A DNA stretch of 64,000 nucleotides from Desulfobaccales bacterium (lineage in GTDB: Bacteria > Desulfobacterota > Desulfobaccia > Desulfobaccales > 0-14-0-80-60-11): positions 132,310 to 196,309 of the forward strand of contig JBAZPO010000007.1 in assembly GCA_041648175.1 (NCBI GenBank). The letters run 5' to 3'. Shown here in pieces: positions 50,389 to 60,353 of the stretch; the stretch's first letter is position 1, and every line of letters starts with the position of its first letter. A model generated the notes under the pieces. It was not told where the DNA came from, searched no databases, and saw only the letters and a program-made list of their open reading frames with translations. Both the position numbers and the translations under genes were made by a program.

Positions 50389-52929
50389 TTAATGGGGCTC
50401 GTCTGCAGGCGGGTCGAACAGCGTGGGTTGTGGTACGCCCCGGAGTTGGCGCCGCCGGGAGCGGGCTAGGCGCGGCAGACCCATGGGGTCCAGGCTGCCG
50501 GCCTCAAGATTCTCCAGGACCTCTTGGGCCCGGGCGATGACTTCCGGGGGCACGCCGGCCAGCTTTGCCACTTGGATGCCGTAGCTCTGGGGAGCCGCGC
50601 CGGGAGCCAGCCTGTGGAGGAAGACGATGTCCCCTGCGGATTCCGTCACCAGTACCTGGAAGTTTTCCACCCGGGGCTTGAGACGGCTCAGTTCCGTAAG
50701 TTCCTGATAGTGGGTGGCAAACAGGGTTTTGACGCCCACGCCTTTAAGGTCGTGGAGATGTTCCGCCACGGCCCAGGCCAGGGACAGGCCGTCAAAGGTC
50801 GAGGTTCCCCGGCCGATCTCATCCAAAATTACCAGGCTCCGGGGGGTAGCCTGGTGCAGAATGCGCGCGGTTTCGTGCATCTCCACCAGGAAGGTGCTCT
50901 GGCCCCGGCCGATGTCATCCACTGCCCCCACCCGGGTAAAGATGCGGTCAGTGAGCCCGATCACCGCCGCCGCGGCCGGGACAAAGCTGCCCATGTGGGC
51001 CAGAAGCACAGTCAGGGCCACCTGGCGCAAAATGGTGGATTTGCCGCTCATATTGGGACCGGTCACGATGAGCACCTGGGAGTCCCCGGCCAGAACAACG
51101 TCGTTAGGCACGAAGCTGCCGGCCGGCAGGAGCCGTTCGATCACCGGATGGCGACCTTGTATGATCTTGAGCACTGGCTCGGCCACAATCTGAGGACGGC
51201 TGTATTGATGCAGGGCGGCCAGTTCCGCTAAGGCGGCGCACACGTCCAGAATACCCAGCGCCCGGGCCACTTGCTTGAGGCGAAGAGCCTCCTCCCCCAA
51301 CTGCCGGCGTAACTCCTGAAACAGCTCCGTTTCCTTTTTGAGGCGCGCTTCTTCCGCGCCCAGGACCCGGGACTCATACTCCTTCAAGCCCTCGGTGATG
51401 TAGCGTTCGGCATTCACCAGGGTCTGTTTGCGGATGTAATCCGGCGGCACCAGATGCAGGTTGGCCTTAGATACCTCCAGGTAGTAGCCGAAAACCTTGT
51501 TATAGTGCACCTTCAGGGAGTTGATGCCGGTCCTGGCCCGCTCCGTGGCCACCAGGCGGGCGATCCAGTCTTTGCCTTCCCGGGACAGCACGATGAGTTC
51601 GTCCAACCCGGGGTCGAACCCCTCCCGGATGATGCCGCCGGCCTGGAGATTGGCCGGAGGGTCATCCACCAGGGCCCGGCCTATCAGGTTCTGGAGTTCG
51701 GGCAGGCCGTCCAGGTCAGCCGCCACCTGAGCCACCAATGAGGGAAGCTCATCGGGCAACAAGGCCTGCAAAAGCGGGACTCGAGCCAGGGCCTCTTTAA
51801 CGGCCCCGACTTCCCGGGGCGTGGCCTGTTCCAGGGCCACCCGGGCGGTGAGGCGTTCCAAATCCCCCAACCCTTTCAAGGTCTGACGCCAGCGCTGACG
51901 CAACAGGCCGCTATCTTTGAAAAACGCAACAGCGTCCAGGCGGGCGTTGATCTCGGTCTGGTCTTGCAAAGGATAACGCAGCCACTGGCTCAGGCGCCGG
52001 GCCCCCATAGGGGTGATGGTGTCGTCCAGGGTTTCCAGCAGCGACCCCTGCCGGGACCGGCTGCGCCAGGTTTCGAAAATTTCCAGGTGGCGCAGCGTAG
52101 CCTCATCCAGCCCCAGAAAGTCGTCTCGGCGGTAAGCCAGCAGGCGGTCCAGGTGGGGGAGGTTAGGAGTATAAGAATCTTTGAGATACCGGAGGATGGC
52201 TCCGGCCGCGGCCACCCCCAACTGGTAGGCCTCAAGTCCGAAGCCGTCCAGGAAGAGGGTTCCCAAAGCCTGTCCCACTTCCCGGCGGGCCGCTTCCGGA
52301 TCAAACCCATAGGCAGATACCACCCGCTGCGTCGGAGGAGTGTCGAAGGGGACCAGGGCGGGAGCCAGGAGGGCCGGGTCCAGATTATCCGGGACCACCA
52401 ATTCCGCGGGTTTCAGCCGCCATAACTCATCACCCAAGGCATCGGCGCCCACGCCCTCGGTGAGGCGGAATTCCCCGGTGGACAGCTCCAGGAAAGCCAG
52501 GCCCCAACGGGCGCCCTTAAAAGTCACCGCGGCCAGGTAATTGTCGGCCCGGGCATCCAGGGCGGCGAGGTCAACCACCGTGCCCCGGGTAAGGATGCGG
52601 GTGACTTCCCGGCGCACCAGGCCCTTAGCTTGGCCTGGGTCTTCCGTTTGGTCGCACACCACCACCTTGAAGCCCTGCTCTAAAAGGCGCGGGATGTAGC
52701 TCGCGGCCGCATGGATGGGGAAGCCGGCCAGAGGAACACGGTCGTCTCCCTGGCGCGAACGGGAGGTGAGGGTAATGTTGAGAGCCCGGGCCGCGACCTC
52801 AGCGTCATTGAAAAAGGTCTCGTAAAAATCACCTATCTGAAAGAGCACCAAAGCATCGGCGTACCGGTCCTTGAGGGACAAGTACTGCTTCAACATGGGG
52901 GTGATTTTGTCCGGGGGTGGAGCGGTCAT
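50389..52929 (-). CDS. mutS: DNA mismatch repair protein MutS
   Basis: A protein of 846 residues, normal for MutS. The mismatch-binding motif is GDFYETFFNDAE (residue about 32). The connector, core and clamp domains follow, and the ATPase has Walker A GPNMSGKST and Walker B VILDEIGRGTSTFDG. The C-terminal helix-turn-helix (GIQVAKLAGVPPEVIARAQE) is present. MutS recognises mismatches and recruits MutL, which is not in this window. Nothing unusual is seen in its key residues. Confidence 0.98.
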   Translation of the reverse strand: MTAPPPDKITPMLKQYLSLKDRYADALVLFQIGDFYETFFNDAEVAARALNITLTSRSRQGDDRVPLAGFPIHAAASYIPRLLEQGFKVVVCDQTEDPGQAKGLVRREVTRILTRGTVVDLAALDARADNYLAAVTFKGARWGLAFLELSTGEFRLTEGVGADALGDELWRLKPAELVVPDNLDPALLAPALVPFDTPPTQRVVSAYGFDPEAARREVGQALGTLFLDGFGLEAYQLGVAAAGAILRYLKDSYTPNLPHLDRLLAYRRDDFLGLDEATLRHLEIFETWRSRSRQGSLLETLDDTITPMGARRLSQWLRYPLQDQTEINARLDAVAFFKDSGLLRQRWRQTLKGLGDLERLTARVALEQATPREVGAVKEALARVPLLQALLPDELPSLVAQVAADLDGLPELQNLIGRALVDDPPANLQAGGIIREGFDPGLDELIVLSREGKDWIARLVATERARTGINSLKVHYNKVFGYYLEVSKANLHLVPPDYIRKQTLVNAERYITEGLKEYESRVLGAEEARLKKETELFQELRRQLGEEALRLKQVARALGILDVCAALAELAALHQYSRPQIVAEPVLKIIQGRHPVIERLLPAGSFVPNDVVLAGDSQVLIVTGPNMSGKSTILRQVALTVLLAHMGSFVPAAAAVIGLTDRIFTRVGAVDDIGRGQSTFLVEMHETARILHQATPRSLVILDEIGRGTSTFDGLSLAWAVAEHLHDLKGVGVKTLFATHYQELTELSRLKPRVENFQVLVTESAGDIVFLHRLAPGAAPQSYGIQVAKLAGVPPEVIARAQEVLENLEAGSLDPMGLPRLARSRRRQLRGVPQPTLFDPPADEPH

Positions 52930-53010
52930 GGCGACAACTGACGACCTGGGTGGAGGGCCGAAGAGGCGTCGGGCTTCTTCCGCCCTCTTAAGAACCGGGG
53001 CGTCCCCGCA

Positions 53011-53361
53011 TTATTCGGATGGAGGGACAACCCGGGGTTCGGGGGCCGTCACCGAACTTTCTGCGGTGGCGCTGGCCTGCTTCAGTTCCCTGGCCAGGAT
53101 TTCCAGGTTATGCCGAAGCTGGCGGATGGTCTGGCGGCCCTTCACCAGCTCATAAATGCCGTAAAGCGAGGTGGTGAACACCCCCAGGAAAAAACAGAAT
53201 AGAATAATGACCCAAAGATGAATATCCGGACTCTGGAGGGTGAAGAAATAGAGGTCCATCTTAACGCGCACGGCATGCTTGAGCATGTCCAGGTTTTCGA
53301 CGATAAAGACGATACCCAGGAGGACGATAACCGTGGAGATGATTATTTTAACGAAACGCAT
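53011..53361 (-). CDS. LapA-domain membrane protein
   Basis: A protein of 116 residues. Two membrane helices (IIISTVIVLLGIVFIVENLD and LWVIILFCFFLGVFTTSLYG) flank a short loop, followed by a cytosolic coiled helix (RQTIRQLRHNLEILARELKQ). This is the LapA/DUF1049 layout, linked with lipopolysaccharide assembly in enterobacteria (family knowledge). The start overlaps the end of the HIT gene by 19 bases, so they are cotranscribed. Confidence 0.88.
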   Translation of the reverse strand: MRFVKIIISTVIVLLGIVFIVENLDMLKHAVRVKMDLYFFTLQSPDIHLWVIILFCFFLGVFTTSLYGIYELVKGRQTIRQLRHNLEILARELKQASATAESSVTAPEPRVVPPSE

Positions 53362-53858
53362 GTCTTATCCTCATCTGGCATGGCCTGGAAATGGGGCGCC
53401 AGGCGTTCATAAGTCTGACGGAAGTGCTCCGGAATCACCCGGACATCGGCAAACACCGGGATAAAATTGGTGTCGCCGTTCCAGCGGGGCACAATATGAA
53501 AATGGAGATGGCTTTCCACCCCGGCCCCGGCGACGATCCCCAGGTTGAGGCCCACATTGAAGCCATCGGGGCGCATGAGGCGCTTCAAGAGGGTCAGCGA
53601 CTCCCGGACTTTGGTCATAAGATCCAGCATCTCAGCCGGGGTCAGATCATCCAAGCCGGGAGTGTGGCGGATCGGGGAGACCAACAGATGGCCGTTAATA
53701 TAAGGATACTTGTTCATCATGATGCGGGTGAGGCTGCCGCTGAACAGCACCAGCCGTTCCGCCAGGTCTTCTCCGGGTTCGGGGCAGAAAATGCAGCCCG
53801 GGGTTTTATCTTCCCCCAGGATGTACTCCATGCGCCACGGGGCCCACAACACTTTCAT
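53343..53858 (-). CDS. HIT-family hydrolase
   Basis: A protein of 171 residues. The histidine triad is SHLHFHIVPRW (His-x-His-x-His), with NGHLLVSPIRH upstream. The N-terminus holds PWRMEYILGEDKTPGCIFC, typical of the Ap4A phosphorylase-like HIT branch with a CxxC pair. It probably hydrolyses nucleoside phosphoramidates or dinucleotides. It is followed by a lapA-like gene with a 19-base overlap. Confidence 0.93.
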   Translation of the reverse strand: MKVLWAPWRMEYILGEDKTPGCIFCPEPGEDLAERLVLFSGSLTRIMMNKYPYINGHLLVSPIRHTPGLDDLTPAEMLDLMTKVRESLTLLKRLMRPDGFNVGLNLGIVAGAGVESHLHFHIVPRWNGDTNFIPVFADVRVIPEHFRQTYERLAPHFQAMPDEDKTCVSLK

Positions 53859-54035
53859 GTTGGCCCCACCCTGCTCACCGATGATCCACGGATTCTCATA
53901 TCGTTGAAATATAGCACGATTGGGGAGAGATTCAAGGGCTTTTCTTCCGGTCGGGGCCGCGGGTAAAGCGAGCCGGTCTTCTAAAGTTGATCAAGCCAGA
54001 GTGGCGCCGCCGCCCTCGGCGGCGTTTGGACATAT

Positions 54036-55040
54036 TTAGGCAAGGAGGCTAAAAGCCGGTCTGACCCGGCCCACCTCTTCTTTTCGGTGGTTGAGGATCG
54101 GTGGCTGCCGGAAGGCGGCCAGGGCTGCCGTTGCCGCGGGGGTGAGCACTCCCATTTGCTCCAGGATGGCCACTACGGTGGGGTTAAGGGCCCGCACCGC
54201 GCCATCCTCGATCTTAAAGGCCACCCCGAGGCCGTCCTCCATCAGGCTTAAACCATAGCCCCCTTCGGACCCGGACTTGGCAAAGAGCTTGCCCGGCAGG
54301 GCTTCCATGGCGGTGGTCTCCAGCCGGCCATCCCCGGCGATGAACTTGGGATTGGCCAGGATCGCGGCCATGAGTATCCCTCCGGGCGAATCCGGTTTGG
54401 CCCCCGCCAGGCGGGCATAACCCAAGGCGATGTTTTTCAAAGGCATATAGAAAACCGGTGCGCCGCAGCCGTCAATAGCCACGGTGATCTGTGGCGGCGG
54501 CACCCCCACCATCCGGGCCACCGCGCCCAGGATGAGTTTTTGCACCGGGTGCTCCTGGTCCAGGTAGTTATCGACCGGCCAGCCGTGATGGACGCAGAGG
54601 GTCAACATGGCCGCGTGCTTGCCGGCACAGGTATGATGCAGGGGGCCGGGTTTTTCCCCGGCCTTCGCCAACGCCTGGGCCGAGGGGCGATGCAGGGGCG
54701 GATGCGCGCCGCATTGCAGGACCTCCGGGGTGAGCTTCAAGCGTTCCAGGACCCGCTTGACCAGGTCCACCTGAAAATCCTGGCCGCTCAACGACCCGGA
54801 AAACAGGGCCACCTCTTCCGGCCCGAACCCAAAGGCGTCCGCGGCCCCGGTGGTCAGAACCGGCAAAGCCTGAAAAGGCTTGGCCAGGGAACGCATGCAC
54901 ACCTGCACCTCAGGGTCGCCCAGGCTATGGCGCAGGTTGCCCTGGGCGTCTATCACCACGATGTGGCCCCGGTGACAACTTTCCACCCGGGCGCCCCGGG
55001 TTACTTCGATTAAGACAGGAGGGGTTATTTTACTTGGCAT
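54036..55040 (-). CDS. Asparaginase II-family protein
   Basis: A protein of 334 residues that matches the Asparaginase_II family (PF06089): VTRGARVESCHRGHIVVIDA, then MRSLAKPFQALPVLTTGAAD, CAGKHAAMLTLCVHHGWPVD and VAIDGCGAPVFYMPL. It lies alone between the HIT and Mrr-TPR genes. It is probably an amidohydrolase acting on asparagine or a related amide, although substrate proof for this family is limited. Confidence 0.9.
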   Translation of the reverse strand: MPSKITPPVLIEVTRGARVESCHRGHIVVIDAQGNLRHSLGDPEVQVCMRSLAKPFQALPVLTTGAADAFGFGPEEVALFSGSLSGQDFQVDLVKRVLERLKLTPEVLQCGAHPPLHRPSAQALAKAGEKPGPLHHTCAGKHAAMLTLCVHHGWPVDNYLDQEHPVQKLILGAVARMVGVPPPQITVAIDGCGAPVFYMPLKNIALGYARLAGAKPDSPGGILMAAILANPKFIAGDGRLETTAMEALPGKLFAKSGSEGGYGLSLMEDGLGVAFKIEDGAVRALNPTVVAILEQMGVLTPAATAALAAFRQPPILNHRKEEVGRVRPAFSLLA

Positions 55041-55157
55041 ATTTTTCCCTTAATTTAGAGATGGCTTTCAGCGGTCAGCTTAGAGATGCGAGAGGATAAC
55101 ACAACTGGGCATGAGCATTCTATTAGAGAAACCGATAAGGTCTTCACCTAAAATTGG

Positions 55158-57191
55158 TCATCCTTCCTTAAAAATCCTTAGGCACTTATTGATTCCAAAA
55201 AATGTATCATTTCTGATTATGGCTTGCCATTGGCTCAGGGTCTCGCCGATCCCTGCTACTGATTTATCGATCTTTTTTGCTGGTACACCAAAAAAACCAC
55301 CAACGTAGCCGAATTGTCTGCTCAATTCCAAAAGGGCAATGTCAGGCCAGAATACCAGAATTCGCGAAAGTCCATCAGCAATTTCCTCTTTTGTATCGAG
55401 CTTAACAATTCTTGCTAATCTACTGCTCTGTTTAGGGAGTGATAATTGGAGCGAGTTCTGAATTAAAGAGCGAACCTGCGCTAATCTTTTTGATCTCTCT
55501 TTATGCGGCGTCTTAGCTAAAAGATGACAAGCGCAACCAAATGGTATACTAAATATAATAAATAATGTCTTATTGAAATCTGAATCTGAATTTAATTCTT
55601 TATTATCTATCAAACTTATGTAGTCTGATATCGGATTAAAGTTTCTGAAAGCCCTATAACCGGGAAGATATCTCAAAGCAATAAGGCAGTCATTAAAATT
55701 ATATCCCGTCATTTCTAGAAGGGGTAAAATATCAATGTCACCTAAATCGAAATATTGTTTCAGCAAGTCTAAAAACTTTTTAGTTTGGCCGTTTGCATTA
55801 TATATCTTTATAAGTTCTAAGAGACTATTATAGTCTTCATTCGATAATTCGGTTCGAAATTTAAAAAATAGAATCGCTTGTTCAATATAACTAGAATCTT
55901 CTGGCCACAGTTTTGACAATATCATAGCTTTCAGATCGAGAAGGCCAGTGTGATGAGGAACTATTTCTAATCCCGCGTTAACTTGACTTAACGCCTCTGA
56001 AAGATTACCCATTTCAAAATATGCTTGACTTAACCAGTACCAAGCTAAAGGCCAGCGAATCGCAATTGAGCTATCGATTTCAATTGCTTTTAGAATTAGG
56101 TCAGCGGCTTCTTGTGCTTTTCCAAAGATTCTGAATAAGGTAACCCCCTTGCTTGCCAATGCCTCTGGGAGATCACTATTAATAGCAAGAGCTTTGTCGT
56201 AACAATTAATCTCCTCATTATAATTATGAAGATGGAAATATACTGCTCCTAAGTTTTTCCAAACTGATGCTTGCCGTGGATCATACTCAATTGCTAAAAG
56301 AAATTCTTTTTTTGCTGCCTTATGTTCACCTAATGAATGAAGAACATTGCCATAATTATAGTGATCAACCCAACGTTTACTATTTTTTGCAATTCTTTCA
56401 AAGATATTTTTGGCTAATAGAAGGTTGGCTTTAAGTCCCGTTTGAATTCCAGCTTCTGTTAAAATACATGCTTTTAATAACCAATTATTGTTATCATTCT
56501 CATAAAGAGAAATAGCACGATTTATGCTTAAGAGAGCCTCATTATAGTGAAATAGCGAGTATTGGCACCAAGCAAGGGCTTGCCATAGTCGGACATTTTT
56601 GTCATTCATTTTGAGTAAGGTCTTGAATTCCACAGAAGCAGCTTCATATTCGGCTTGCCGGAAGAGAACCCAAGCCTTTTCGTTACCTTGATCCGGGGCT
56701 GGTGGTATTGGTTCTGATCTCGTAGGTTTTCTAATTGAAATCGATTCTGGCACGGCGAGATACTTTGCGGCTAAATCTGGGTGAACTTCCTCAAGACGAT
56801 GTCGTAACCATTCGCGGTCATAAATGATGAGACCCCACTGGTACTTATTGGCAACTATTGATGCAAGTTGATCCCGTTTCCGCCCTGTTACTTTTCTGCT
56901 TGTTACGAAAACGTAGCTATCGATCTTATGATCGTGCTTGCATACTTTTTCCAGCTCTCGCTTCAGTTTGCCTTCCCATCGTTCTTCAAGGGAATACTGA
57001 AAGAATGTTATTCCCCCGGTGTATTTAATTCCTTTTAGTGAGTGGATTTCAGCATCACGTCCCCGATCATGTGTGCCCCCAATTGGTACGATATCTTTGT
57101 AACCCTCGCGAGAAAGCAAATCCGTGCATAATCGCTCAAAGCGACTCCCATCCATCTCATTGTCGAGTGTCCATAAGATACGATTAAACAT
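55158..57191 (-). CDS. Mrr-type nuclease domain with TPR repeats
   Basis: A protein of 677 residues. Residues 1-120 are a restriction-endonuclease-like Mrr domain (FERLCTDLLSREGYKDIVPI, then GGTHDRGRDAEIHS and ITFFQYSLEERWEGK); the usual Lys of the QxK motif is replaced (FQYS), so catalysis is uncertain. From about 180 to 450 are tetratricopeptide repeats (for example HYNYGNVLHSLGEHKAAKKE). The gene is clearly lower in G+C than its neighbours, with many AAT/ATT codons, which suggests horizontal transfer. It could be a stand-alone defence protein or a regulator; no partner gene is adjacent. Confidence 0.82.
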   Translation of the reverse strand: MFNRILWTLDNEMDGSRFERLCTDLLSREGYKDIVPIGGTHDRGRDAEIHSLKGIKYTGGITFFQYSLEERWEGKLKRELEKVCKHDHKIDSYVFVTSRKVTGRKRDQLASIVANKYQWGLIIYDREWLRHRLEEVHPDLAAKYLAVPESISIRKPTRSEPIPPAPDQGNEKAWVLFRQAEYEAASVEFKTLLKMNDKNVRLWQALAWCQYSLFHYNEALLSINRAISLYENDNNNWLLKACILTEAGIQTGLKANLLLAKNIFERIAKNSKRWVDHYNYGNVLHSLGEHKAAKKEFLLAIEYDPRQASVWKNLGAVYFHLHNYNEEINCYDKALAINSDLPEALASKGVTLFRIFGKAQEAADLILKAIEIDSSIAIRWPLAWYWLSQAYFEMGNLSEALSQVNAGLEIVPHHTGLLDLKAMILSKLWPEDSSYIEQAILFFKFRTELSNEDYNSLLELIKIYNANGQTKKFLDLLKQYFDLGDIDILPLLEMTGYNFNDCLIALRYLPGYRAFRNFNPISDYISLIDNKELNSDSDFNKTLFIIFSIPFGCACHLLAKTPHKERSKRLAQVRSLIQNSLQLSLPKQSSRLARIVKLDTKEEIADGLSRILVFWPDIALLELSRQFGYVGGFFGVPAKKIDKSVAGIGETLSQWQAIIRNDTFFGINKCLRIFKEG

Positions 57192-57297
57192 AGTGCTTAA
57201 TGCAAATGAAACTTGTGCGGGGTTTCCCTATGGTTCTCAAGCAAATTTTTTGTCGTCATCTATCACACAGGCCTTCGCCGACCGCAGACAGTTCCCC

Positions 57298-58206
57298 TCA
57301 CCGCCACCACGCCGCATACAGCAATGCCAGAGTGAGGCTCAGGCCCATGAAAAAGTGGGTCTGGATGGTGAGGGCCTGGGCTGCGACAAATTCGGGGTCG
57401 GTATTGGCGGTGCGGAAGACCAGGCGTACGGCCCGCCAGGCCAGGGGCAGCGTCACCAGACCCGCGACAATGAGATCGGGCAAATGGAACAATTCTATGA
57501 GGACAAAGAGGCTGAGAAAAGGCCCCAGCATCAGTCCGGCATAGACCCAGCGGGAAAGCCTTAAACCCAGCCGGGCCACCAGGTGGTGCTTGGCTGCGGC
57601 GATATCCGCCTCCAGGTCGGGAAACTCGTTGATCCAGATGATGGCGGTGATGAGAAAGGCCAGGGGCAGGCTGATCACCGCAGCCAGAAGGCTGAGGTTT
57701 CCGGTCTGGACATAATAAGCGCCCCAAGAGAGCAGGGGGCCGAAGGCCAGAAAAATGAGGCCCTCTCCCAGGCCGCCGCTCATGAGCTGCATGGGCGAGG
57801 CGGAATAGCACACGGCCGCGGCCAAACCCAGCAGGCCGATAAAGGCCACCCAAGGCCGGCCCAGGTAAATCAAGGTGAGGCCGCATCCGACCCCCACGGC
57901 GAACAAGGCGTGGGCCATGGTCTTGACCGCCGCCGGGCTCATCTGCCGGTTCTGAATCACCCGGCTGCCGCCGCTAAAGGGCGTTACGTTAAGGTTCAGG
58001 GGGTCACTGCCGAAAGAGTCATAGTAGTCGTTGATCAGATTGGCCCCGCACTGCAAGGCTGCCACCCCCAGAGCAGTAAGGCCAAACCGCAGGAGGTTCC
58101 AGGTGTGGTCATGGAAATAGGCCAGGGCCGCGGCCACCGCCACCGGAAAGAGCGACCCGGTAAGGAAGGGAAGCCGTACAGCCCGCACATAGACCGATAA
58201 TCTCAT
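57298..58206 (-). CDS. menA: UbiA-family prenyltransferase, MenA-like
   Basis: A protein of 302 residues from the ATG at 58206, with GAGG nine bases upstream. Eight to nine membrane helices are visible. The two Asp-rich motifs are NLINDYYDSFGSD and INEFPDLEAD, which bind prenyl diphosphate through magnesium. The first motif and the following SGGSRVIQNRQMSP segment are typical of 1,4-dihydroxy-2-naphthoate polyprenyltransferase (menaquinone synthesis). It could also be another UbiA member. An anaerobe of this type would use menaquinone. Confidence 0.85.
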   Translation of the reverse strand: MRLSVYVRAVRLPFLTGSLFPVAVAAALAYFHDHTWNLLRFGLTALGVAALQCGANLINDYYDSFGSDPLNLNVTPFSGGSRVIQNRQMSPAAVKTMAHALFAVGVGCGLTLIYLGRPWVAFIGLLGLAAAVCYSASPMQLMSGGLGEGLIFLAFGPLLSWGAYYVQTGNLSLLAAVISLPLAFLITAIIWINEFPDLEADIAAAKHHLVARLGLRLSRWVYAGLMLGPFLSLFVLIELFHLPDLIVAGLVTLPLAWRAVRLVFRTANTDPEFVAAQALTIQTHFFMGLSLTLALLYAAWWR

Positions 58207-58390
58207 AAACATTACCTCGGTAAGCGATTATAGGGCTTTCGGCCGGAAACTGTCAACGCCGGACCAAGAGATTTTCGTTGCAGGATAAACGTAAACGGGT
58301 TAATAAAAACAGGTTGACAATTGGATTGCCAGGGAGGCTCGGACTGCCCATGTCTGTCTTCCCAAAAATTATCTTGTGAGGAGGTTAATT

Positions 58391-59320
58391 ATGGGTCGCC
58401 CGAAGATTACGGTGGTAGGGGCGGGAAACGTCGGCGCTACGTGTGCCCATTGGGCTGCCGCCCGGGAGTTGGGCGATGTGGTGCTCGTGGATGTGGTGGA
58501 AGGCATGCCCCAGGGCAAAGCCCTGGATCTGATGCAGGCGCGCCCGGTCTTCGGCTTTAATGCCGAGATCGTGGGGACCAATGACTACGCGGCCACGAAA
58601 GATTCCCAGGTCGTCATCATCACCGCCGGCATCGCCCGGAAACCGGGGATGAGCCGGGAAGATTTGATCAATACCAATAAAAACATCGTGGCCACGGTGA
58701 CCAAGGAAGTAATGGCGAAATCACCCGACGCCTTTCTCATTATCGTCAGCAATCCCCTGGACGCCATGTGCTATGTGGCCAAAAAGGTGAGCGGCCTGCC
58801 CCGGGAGCGGGTTATGGGTATGGCGGGCATTCTGGATACCGGGCGCTATCGCTGTTTTATCGCCATGGAATTGGGCGTGGCGGTGGAGGAAATTCAGGCC
58901 ATGGTCCTGGGAGGCCACGGCGATGATATGGTGCCCGTGGTCAGCGCCACCAATATTTCGGGCGTTCCCCTTACCGACCTGTTGGCGCCGGCGCAAATCT
59001 CCGCTTTGGTAGAGCGCACCCGCAAAGGCGGCGGGGAAATTGTGGCTCTGCTCAAAACCGGCTCGGCTTATTATGCCCCCTCGGCGGCTGCGGTGCAGAT
59101 GGCTGAAGCCATCTTAAAGGACCAAAAGCGCTTGGTGCCGGTATCCGCTTACCTCACCGGGGAATATGGCTTGAATGATCTTTACTTCGGCGTCCCGGTG
59201 ATTTTGGGAGCCGGTGGCATCGAAAAGATTCTGACTATGAAACTGAGCAAAACCGAAGAGGAAATGCTGCAGAAATCCGCCGCCGCCGTGGCCAAGACCC
59301 GGGACGAGCTGAAGATGTAA
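58391..59320 (+). CDS. mdh: Malate dehydrogenase
   Basis: A protein of 309 residues from the ATG at 58391, with a GAGGAGG ribosome site. The NAD-binding loop is VVGAGNVGATCAHW; Asp34 (VLVDVVEG) selects NAD. Substrate-binding Arg lies in GIARKPGMSREDL, and the catalytic His in LGGHGDDMVP, with NPLDAM. This is the LDH-like MDH type. It interconverts malate and oxaloacetate in the citric acid cycle. Confidence 0.97.
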   Translation: MGRPKITVVGAGNVGATCAHWAAARELGDVVLVDVVEGMPQGKALDLMQARPVFGFNAEIVGTNDYAATKDSQVVIITAGIARKPGMSREDLINTNKNIVATVTKEVMAKSPDAFLIIVSNPLDAMCYVAKKVSGLPRERVMGMAGILDTGRYRCFIAMELGVAVEEIQAMVLGGHGDDMVPVVSATNISGVPLTDLLAPAQISALVERTRKGGGEIVALLKTGSAYYAPSAAAVQMAEAILKDQKRLVPVSAYLTGEYGLNDLYFGVPVILGAGGIEKILTMKLSKTEEEMLQKSAAAVAKTRDELKM

Positions 59321-59328
59321 GAAGAACT

Positions 59329-59364
59329 GGGGGAGGGATCTTGGCCAGGCAAACCCCTCCCCCC
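59329..59364 (+). terminator. GC-rich hairpin between mdh and tadC
   Basis: GGGGGAGGG and CCCTCCCCC can pair around a 17-base loop between two convergent genes. There is no clear T run on either side, so it may work in both directions or only stabilise the mRNA. Confidence 0.45.
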
Positions 59365-59417
59365 TCCAGTCTGGCATCCCACGGCTTAGTCAGTCCCGGG
59401 TTAGGCCGGGGGATGGT

Positions 59418-60350
59418 TCACCTTGCGGAATTGGCGAAGAACTCAGAGATTCGAATGAACGCCGGCCCCAGGACAACTACCATGATAGCCGGAAAGATAA
59501 ACAGCAAGAGCGGGAAGACCAGTTTGACCGGCGTTTTGGCGGCCAGTTCCTCCAATTTTTTGCGCCGGGTGGTCCGCATATAATCTGATTGGGTTTTTAG
59601 GGCTTGACCAATGCTGGTTCCGAAGCGATCGCTTTGAATGAGGATACTACAGAGAGAAATCAACTCATCTACCCCAGTCCGTTCCCCCAGATTTTTCAGA
59701 GCCTGTTCCCGTTCCAAACCGGCCATGATCTCAAGATTAACCATAAGCAATTCCCGGGCCATGATGGGACTGCTTTCCATCAAATCATCTGAAACTCGTT
59801 TGATGGCGGCGTTTAGCCCTTGACCGGCTTCGACGCAAACCACCATCAGATCCAGGGTATCCGGAAGCGCTTCCCTAATTTTTTTCTGGCGGGCCTTAAT
59901 CAGGTTATCCAGGATGATGTCTGGGAGTATATAGCCCAAAATGAACAGGACGATGGAGCCCGCGATCAACAAACCTCGCTGAGAGGTTTGCCCCCACCAG
60001 AAAAACAGGACCACCACCGGGATGACCAGGAGCAGTCCCATTTTGATCCCAAAAAAGATGGAAATGGCCCGCTCACTATAAATCCCACCCCGGATAAGCC
60101 GCTTATGGAGTTCTTTGATCCTGGCACTGTCTTTCCCCAAGTCTAGCTGCTTTTCAAGTTTCTTGATCAGGTCAGCGCTCAAGAAGGCGGGTTTCTCTCC
60201 CGCTTGGGTCCGCAGTAAATCGGTTTTGAGACGTAGAGGAGCCTGGAGGCGCCGGCGCGCCAAAGAGTTGCGCTGTTGCAGAAAAAAACCCAGGCAGAAA
60301 ATAAACCCGCCAATAAAAAGTCCAAAGAGAACGGCCTGTAAGATCAACAT
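59418..60350 (-). CDS. tadC: TadC-like Tad pilus membrane protein
   Basis: A protein of 310 residues of the type II secretion F family. Membrane helices lie at about 5-24, 105-155 and 280-300. The cytosolic domain contains ALPDTLDLMVVCVEAGQGLN followed by AAIKRVSDDL, the T2SSF signature. It follows tadB by three bases. The pair forms the inner-membrane platform of the Tad pilus. The pilin gene is not in this window. Confidence 0.93.
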   Translation of the reverse strand: MLILQAVLFGLFIGGFIFCLGFFLQQRNSLARRRLQAPLRLKTDLLRTQAGEKPAFLSADLIKKLEKQLDLGKDSARIKELHKRLIRGGIYSERAISIFFGIKMGLLLVIPVVVLFFWWGQTSQRGLLIAGSIVLFILGYILPDIILDNLIKARQKKIREALPDTLDLMVVCVEAGQGLNAAIKRVSDDLMESSPIMARELLMVNLEIMAGLEREQALKNLGERTGVDELISLCSILIQSDRFGTSIGQALKTQSDYMRTTRRKKLEELAAKTPVKLVFPLLLFIFPAIMVVVLGPAFIRISEFFANSAR

Positions 60351-60353
60351 TGC

